Positions 58,898-64,000 of a DNA stretch of 64,000 nucleotides are shown here, one piece after another. The notes below the pieces were generated by a model. It was not told the origin of the DNA, did not search any database, and saw nothing but the letters and a program-made list of their open reading frames with translations. A program made the translations under genes and the position numbers. Every line of letters starts with the position of its first letter. Positions within the stretch are counted from its first letter, which is position 1. Location of the stretch: the NCBI RefSeq assembly GCF_019097595.1, contig NC_080727.1, positions 13,508,501-13,572,500 of the forward strand. The letters run 5' to 3'. Source of the DNA: Hemibagrus wyckioides (taxonomy: Eukaryota > Chordata > Actinopteri > Siluriformes > Bagridae).

Positions 58898-61800
58898 CTG
58901 ATAATACAAGAAGACTCAATTAGTTTCTCTGTATGCTGTAAGGTGTCTTATTTTTCACCTAAATCAGAAACTAAAAATTCTATTCTATGAGGCCAGAATA
59001 ATCATTACTTTCATGAGCCTCGGAAGAGACTTGAGCTAAAGCTATTAACACATTATTATCTATCAGTAAACACAGGTTTACACTGATCACGCATAACATT
59101 ATGGTGAAGTGAATAAGAGTGATTATCTCCTCATCATGGCACCTGTTAGTGGGTGGGATATATTAGGCAACAAGTGAACATTTTGTCCTCAAAGTTGATG
59201 TTTTAGAAGCAGGAAAAATGGGCAAGCGTAAGGATTAGAGCGAGTTTGACAATTGTGATGGCTGGACGACTGGATCAGAGCATCTCCAAAACTGCAGCTC
59301 CTCCTGGTGCTCGTGTTCTTGATGTCGCTGCGCAGGTACCCGCGATCCTCACCAAGAACATCGGAGCTGTGGTCCTCCATGCTGGCATGAACGACATCAG
59401 GCTGAGGCAGATGGAGATCCTGAAGAAGGACTTCAGGAACCTGGTGGAGAAGGGTCACACCACATCGCCCCCTACGAGAATCATCGTGTCAGGACCACTT
59501 CCCACGTTCCAGCGAGGAATCGAAATGTTCAGTAGGCTATTTGCATTTAATGAATGGTTACAGTCTTGGTGTCAAGAACAGAAAATACCATTTGTTGATA
59601 ATTGGAATGTTTTCTGGGAGCGTTCTAGGCTCTACCGTTACAATGGCCTGCACCCAAGCAGAGCTGGAGCAGCAGTCCTCTCGGACAACATATCCAGGAC
59701 ACTGCGCACCATCTGACTGGTAAGTTATTCCTCAGATTACATCTATAATAGCTACTGTTCAACTCGCCAGACTAATACAAGTTCACACATAGCTCGTCAT
59801 ATAGAAACTGTGTCTGTTCCCCAATTAGTGAGATTAAAGGATACATTTGTTAATAACTCTCGAAATAATCTTATCACAATTAAACCTGAAAAAGGCCAAA
59901 AAAGTAAAGAAAAACAATTTCTTAAATTTGGGCTTCTAAACATTAGATCCCTTGCACCGGAAGCACTTTTTATTAATGAAATGACCTCAGATTATGACGC
60001 ACTCTGTCTTACTGAATCCTGGCTTAGACCAAATGAATACATTGGCCTAAATGAGTCTACTCCATCAGGATATTCATATAAGCATGAGCCCCGTCAGATG
60101 GAGGTGGTGTTGCAACCATCCATAATAATTCTCTTACTGTTACTCAGAAAACAGGACCCAGGCTTAACTCATTCGAAGTGCTTGTCCTTAATGTTGCACT
60201 CTCAGACATGCATAAAAAATCCCTACTATATCTTGCTCTGGCCACCGTGTATAGACCCCCAGGGCCCTACAGTGAGTTTTCACATTTACTCTCAGATCTT
60301 TTGATCAGTTTTGACAAAGTGTTAATTGTAGGAGACTTTAACATTCATGTAGACAGTGCTAACAATGCGTTAGGACTCATCGTTTTAATCATACACTAGA
60401 CTTAGGTATATCACATGGGACTGATGTTTCTGGTATAACCGTTCTACCTCAAAGCGATGACATCACAGACCATCACCTCTTAATGTACACTCTACCTGTA
60501 GAACATATTAGACAGGTCTCTCCAGGTTATAAACTTGGTAGAACTATAACTCAGACCACTATAGACAGATTTACAAACAATCTGCCAGATGTGTCTCAAC
60601 TTCTTACTAGATCCCTAAATGCAGATGATCTAGATGAAGTAACCAACAGCATAGGCACTATTTTTACCAGCACACTAGACACTGTTGCCCCCATCCGACT
60701 AAAAAAGGTCAGAGATAAAACACCTGCACCATGGTACAATAGTCATACTCACGCCCTCTAGAGAGCAACCCGTAACCTTGACCGAAAGTGGAGAAAAACC
60801 AAATTAGAAGTTTTTAGAATTGCGTTTTTAGAATTGCTCTAAAAGCTGCTAGGGCTGTGAATCTGAGCAATCTGATAGAAATAAACCAGAACAATCCCAG
60901 ATTCTTATTTAGTACAGTGGCTAAACTAACAAAGCATCAGATTCCTGGAGAGATTATTTCAGCACAGTTTAGTAGTGAGGACTAAAAAAATTGATAGTAT
61001 CAGGAACAAAATATCGGATGTTCAACCTTTGATGGCATCCGGTGATCCAGACCAGCCTATAGCTCCACACTTAAAGCTACAATGCTTTACCAGCATAGGG
61101 CAGGAAGAGCTAGTTAAACTTATCACCACGGCTAAATCAACAACGTGTTGGTTAGATCCAATTCCAACTAGATTGCTGAAAGAAGTGATACATGCAGCTG
61201 GACAGCCTCTTCTCAATATTATTAACTCCTCGTTATATCTAGGTCATGTCCCAAAATCTCTTAAGTTAGCAGTTATTAAGCCTCTTCTTAAGAAACCGAA
61301 ACTAGACCCTGATGAAATATCAAATTACAGACCGATTTCAAACCTTCCGTTTATATCAAAAATATTAGAAAAGGTGGTGTCAGCCCAATTATGCTCCTTC
61401 CTACAGGAAAACAACATCCTTGAAGAATTTCAGTCAGGTTTTAGGCCCCATCATAGTACAGAAACTGCACTAATTAAAATTACAAATGACTTGCTTTTAG
61501 CTTCGGACCAAGGCTGCATCTCGATTTTAGTCCTGCTTGATCTTAGTGCTGCATTCCACACTATAGATCATAATATTCTCATAGATCGCTTACAAAATCA
61601 CATAGGTATGCAGGGACAGGCATTAAAATGGTTTAGATCCTACCTGTCTGATCGATACCACTTTGTAGATTTAAATGGAGAACTGTCCAGTGTAGTGCCA
61701 GTGAAATATGGGGTCCCACAAGGTTCAGTTTTAGGACCTCTGCTTTTCTTGGTATACATGCTTCCATTGGGTAAAATCATTAGAAGGCATGGGATTAGTT

Positions 61801-64000
61801 TCCATTGTTATGCCTATGATACCCAGTTATATATTTCATCAAAACTAGAGAAATATCTAATTTGTCTAGACTAACTGAGTGTGTTAAAGATATTAGAGAT
61901 TGGATGACCGATAATTTTCTATTACTAAATTCTGATAAGACAGAGATATTACTTATTGGCCCAAAAACCAGTACACAGAAGCTCTCGTAATTCAGCTTGC
62001 ATCTAGAAGGATGCACTGTTACTACTAGCTCAATAGTGAAAGACCTGGGTGTAATATTAGACAGCAACTTATCCTTTGAAAATCATATATCCAATATCAC
62101 AAAAACAGCCTTCTTCCATCTTAGAAATATTGCCAAGCTTAGGAACATTTTATCTGTATCTGATGCAGAAAAACTAGTTCATGCATTCATGACCTCCAGA
62201 CTGGACTATTGTAATGCATTACTAGGTGGTTGTCCTGCATCTTCAATAAACAAGCTACAGTTAGTCCAGAATGCAGCCGCCAGAGTTCTTACCAGGTCAA
62301 GAAAATATAATGATATAACCCCAATATTATCATCCTTGCACTGGTTACCTGTTAAGTTTAGAATTGACTATAAATTAGCTCTACTTTCGTACAAGGCTCT
62401 AATTGGTTTAGCTCCCACGTATCTCTCCAGTCTTCTAACACGTTACAATCCACCACGCTCTTTAAGATTGCAGAATTGTGGACTTCTAGTAGTTCCCAGA
62501 ATATCAAAGTCCACAAAAGGGGGTTAAACATAAGTGTAGAATGACTCAGTGACTTACCCAACATGCATCTTTATTCCCCTGCTTGTTTCCTGCACACAGC
62601 ATGTCGACAGTAATGTTAGGTTTGCTGTTGTAGTAGCAGTTACACAGTTCCCTGTCTATCACCGTCACCTCCACCTCTTGCAGGGTGTCACTGGATTTTG
62701 GAGTTTCTATCTTAGTGGTTCCCCACCCACTCACTACACATTTTGTCCCTGCTGGGATGTCTTTGCCCGATTTGGGAATCGTCCTCACTTCCACTTTTTT
62801 TTTTTTAAGCTGGACTTTGCTCTGGAGCTGGAAAAAAATAGCATAAAATTGTCTTATGGAAAGTTTTTGAAAATTTGTTTTCTAGAAAATCTGTGCAAGA
62901 ATGTTCTTTACCTTCAGGAGCATGATGTCATCAACCTTAGTTTTATTGCTGAAGGTTTCAGGGATGTGAAAGCTCAGGACGTTGACCCGTTGAGCAGTTT
63001 TCATGTCCTTTTTCAGAGAGTGAGCACCGACGAGCACTGCCATTGTTTTAAGTTTGTAAAGACTGAAACAAAGTATGAAAGTGGTTAAAATAAGAATAAT
63101 GTAAATTAGATTCACTCCAAGAAAAAAGGTGTTCAGGGTTAAGAGTTTCCAAGCAATGGGTTTTGACCTGTCATGAGAGAAACTCACATTGTCCTCTTTT
63201 GTTTCAGCCAGTAATTTTACAATGTATACCAACATCAAGTGATTCTGACTCAGTGGAATGAGTCGAGAAAACAAATATGAAAATACACCTAAACATGATC
63301 TAACTAACTGCATATGAATTTAATAGAGTGACATGAGAGTGACATTACATAGCTGTGCAAGTTATACACTTCTATAACTGACAAGTTACAATAGCCATAT
63401 TTTAAATATATCTATAATTTAAAACGTAGAGCGCTACTTAAGGTCATTTGGGGTTATTTACCCAAATGTTCAAGACATTCTGTGCTTTATCTATCTATAT
63501 CCGAGCTGGTGGTACAGCTTTTGTACAAGGTCATGTTCAAGGCCGTAAAGTATGTAAATTTAAAGCTTTTAAGGTCATTTAAAGCTTTTAAGGTCATTTT
63601 CACTCTTCAGTGTTTATAATAATTTATAATCACACTCTCTGGTCTCACCCAAATGAGGATTAGGGTCCCTTTTGAGTCTGGTTCCTCTCAAGGTTTCTAC
63701 CTCATACCATCTAAGGGAGTTTTTCCTTGCCACAGTCGCCTCAGGCTCGCTCACTAGTGATGATTTTGTCTAACATCTAGGACTTTTGTACTATGTTTCT
63801 TGTGTTCTGTAAAGCTGCTTTGAGACAATGTCCATTGTTAAAAATGCTATACAAATAAAATTGAATTGAAATTGAGTTGCATAAAGACAGTGAAGTATTT
63901 ATTTCAGAACATTAGAACAGAATGAAGCATTTTTGTAAAAAAAAAAAAAATTGCATACGCTTTGCAGTGTGCAGCCGACAGAACCCACTCCTGATGAATA
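58727..64000 (-). CDS. gzmk: granzyme K/A-like serine protease, last four exons
   Basis: Coding join: complement of 63959-64000 (partial at the window edge), 62912-63062, 62558-62827, 58727-58897. S1-family (trypsin-like) protease. Exon by exon: EWVLSAAHC carries His57; KVDDIMLLK carries Asp102; CVVSGWGTT and MLCAG are family landmarks; GDSGGPLEC carries Ser195. Asp189 (in DACW) predicts cleavage after Lys/Arg. The cysteines expected at 136, 168, 182, 191, 201 and 220 are present, with one extra beside 168. VSGGNGCG and [12 protein letters not shown] resemble granzyme K most, granzyme A next. The signal peptide, propeptide and first exon(s) lie beyond the right edge. Granzymes are stored in secretory granules of cytotoxic lymphocytes. 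Odd points: Trp at 192, a 12-A run in exon 4, and a LINE filling the last intron. No break is seen in the coding exons. Confidence 0.9.
59083..59312 (+). mobile_element. Tc1-like element fragment (family B), joined to the LINE
   Basis: Starts with a CACTGATCACGCATAACATT terminus, then a transposase N-terminal remnant (MGKRKD-like start, [13 protein letters not shown] equivalent written here as [13 protein letters not shown]). It stops abruptly at about 59310, where LINE sequence begins. The other half of the element is not found beyond the LINE. Confidence 0.7.
59320..62527 (+). mobile_element. L2-type LINE, broken, antisense in last granzyme intron
   Basis: Three parts in order. An esterase-like (SGNH/GDSL) ORF1 end at about 59320-59716 ([25 protein letters not shown]). 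An apurinic-type endonuclease at about 59920-60410, split by frameshift ([29 protein letters not shown]). A reverse transcriptase at about 60970-61870 ([44 protein letters not shown]) with its C-terminal region at 61997-62527 ([18 protein letters not shown]). Esterase-bearing ORF1 proteins are known from fish L2/CR1-group LINEs. It is dead: several frameshifts, and the catalytic Y/FADD motif reads YAYD. The 3' UTR is missing; the LINE stops about 30 bp from the granzyme exon 4 donor. Confidence 0.88.
62558..62827 (-). CDS. gzmk: granzyme-like exon 4 with Asp189
   Basis: 270 nt. The acceptor is TTTTTCCAG ending at 62828 and the donor GTAAGT starts at 62557; the intron before it is only 84 bp. 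It encodes [66 protein letters not shown]. The KKKK comes from a 12-A homopolymer. The usual residue at 192 (Q, N or K) is replaced by Trp. Ends in phase 0, the normal place for the last intron of this family. Confidence 0.92.
62912..63062 (-). CDS. gzmk: granzyme-like exon 3 with Asp102
   Basis: 151 nt. The acceptor is TTTGTTTCAG ending at 63063 and the donor GTAAAG starts at 62911. It encodes [18 protein letters not shown], ending in [11 protein letters not shown]. The second Asp of VDDIMLLK is the expected Asp102. Phase 0 at its end. Confidence 0.92.
63665..63882 (+). repeat. retroposon 3'-tail repeat, well preserved
   Basis: TTTGAGTCTGGTTCCTCTCA, GGAGTTTTTCCTTGCCACAG, AAAGCTGCTTTGAGACAATG and a terminal AATAAAATTGAATTGAAATT. 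ATTGA-type tandem ends are usual for L2-like retroposons. Lies in the granzyme intron between exons 2 and 3. Confidence 0.68.
63959..64000 (-). CDS. gzmk: granzyme-like exon 2 (partial) with His57
   Basis: Encodes [14 protein letters not shown]; the donor GTATGC starts at 63958. It is cut by the window edge. AAHC is the catalytic His motif. It leaves two bases of an Ala codon that exon 3 completes. Confidence 0.88.

Noticed and set aside
62549..63088. 179-codon plus-strand frame
   Set aside because: It is the antisense shadow of granzyme exons 3 and 4 and contains no feature of its own.
58727..64000. Assignment of the protease to pancreatic trypsin or complement factor D
   Set aside because: VSGGNGCG with [12 protein letters not shown] and LVGAHSL fit granzymes A/K. 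No matching trypsin-type W215-G216 pair is present.

Overview
The window is vertebrate nuclear DNA, almost certainly from a teleost fish. The genes are split by GT-AG introns, the non-coding DNA is AT-rich, and it is full of Tc1/mariner relics, tRNA-derived SINEs, an L2-type LINE and long microsatellites of the kinds usual in teleosts. The repeat mix resembles otophysan fishes (catfish and relatives), but I cannot name a species. There is no bacterial-style gene packing; most open reading frames here are chance frames in introns and repeats.

Two protein-coding genes are supported, both on the minus strand. (1) rai14 (ankycorbin/RAI14) enters from the left edge and runs back to about 47.3-47.7 kb. 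Six exons are visible: a start-codon exon at 43719-43790 and five exons at 10788-10918, 8112-8200, 7732-7796, 3201-3258 and 294-364. Their coding parts join without phase conflict into exactly 450 nt (150 codons), covering the N-terminus and the first ankyrin repeats. The intron after the start-codon exon is 32.8 kb and holds most of the repeats. A CpG-rich block at 47.29-47.66 kb, with a splice donor and a CRE, is the likely promoter and first non-coding exon. (2) A granzyme K/A-like serine protease gene enters from the right edge. Its last four exons (63959-64000 partial, 62912-63062, 62558-62827, 58727-58897) carry His57, Asp102 and Ser195 of the catalytic triad and Asp189 of trypsin-like specificity.

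Layout: 0-11 kb, rai14 exons with introns holding SINEs, Tc1 derivatives and a CA-rich minisatellite; 11-43.7 kb, the giant rai14 intron with at least three Tc1-like families, simple repeats, an AT-rich three-copy tandem and a perfect 277-bp inverted repeat pair (37904-38180 / 42693-42969); 43.7-48.4 kb, rai14 5' region with a 31-bp CCAAT-box minisatellite (45.0-46.4 kb) and candidate promoters; 48.4-58.7 kb, intergenic, with SINEs, a nested DNA transposon (55.7-57.4 kb) and Tc1 relics; 58.7-64 kb, the granzyme gene, whose last intron is filled by a broken L2-type LINE in the opposite orientation.

The two genes show no sign of working together: one is an ankyrin/coiled-coil actin-associated protein, the other a secretory-granule protease of cytotoxic cells. 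No new multi-gene system was found. The most interesting observations are the 100% identical inverted repeat, the CCAAT-box array upstream of the rai14 start exon, a two-codon uORF ending one base before the rai14 ATG, a filled/empty site pair that documents a Tc1-type insertion within the window, and a chimeric ORF joining a Tc1 transposase fragment to a LINE esterase domain.
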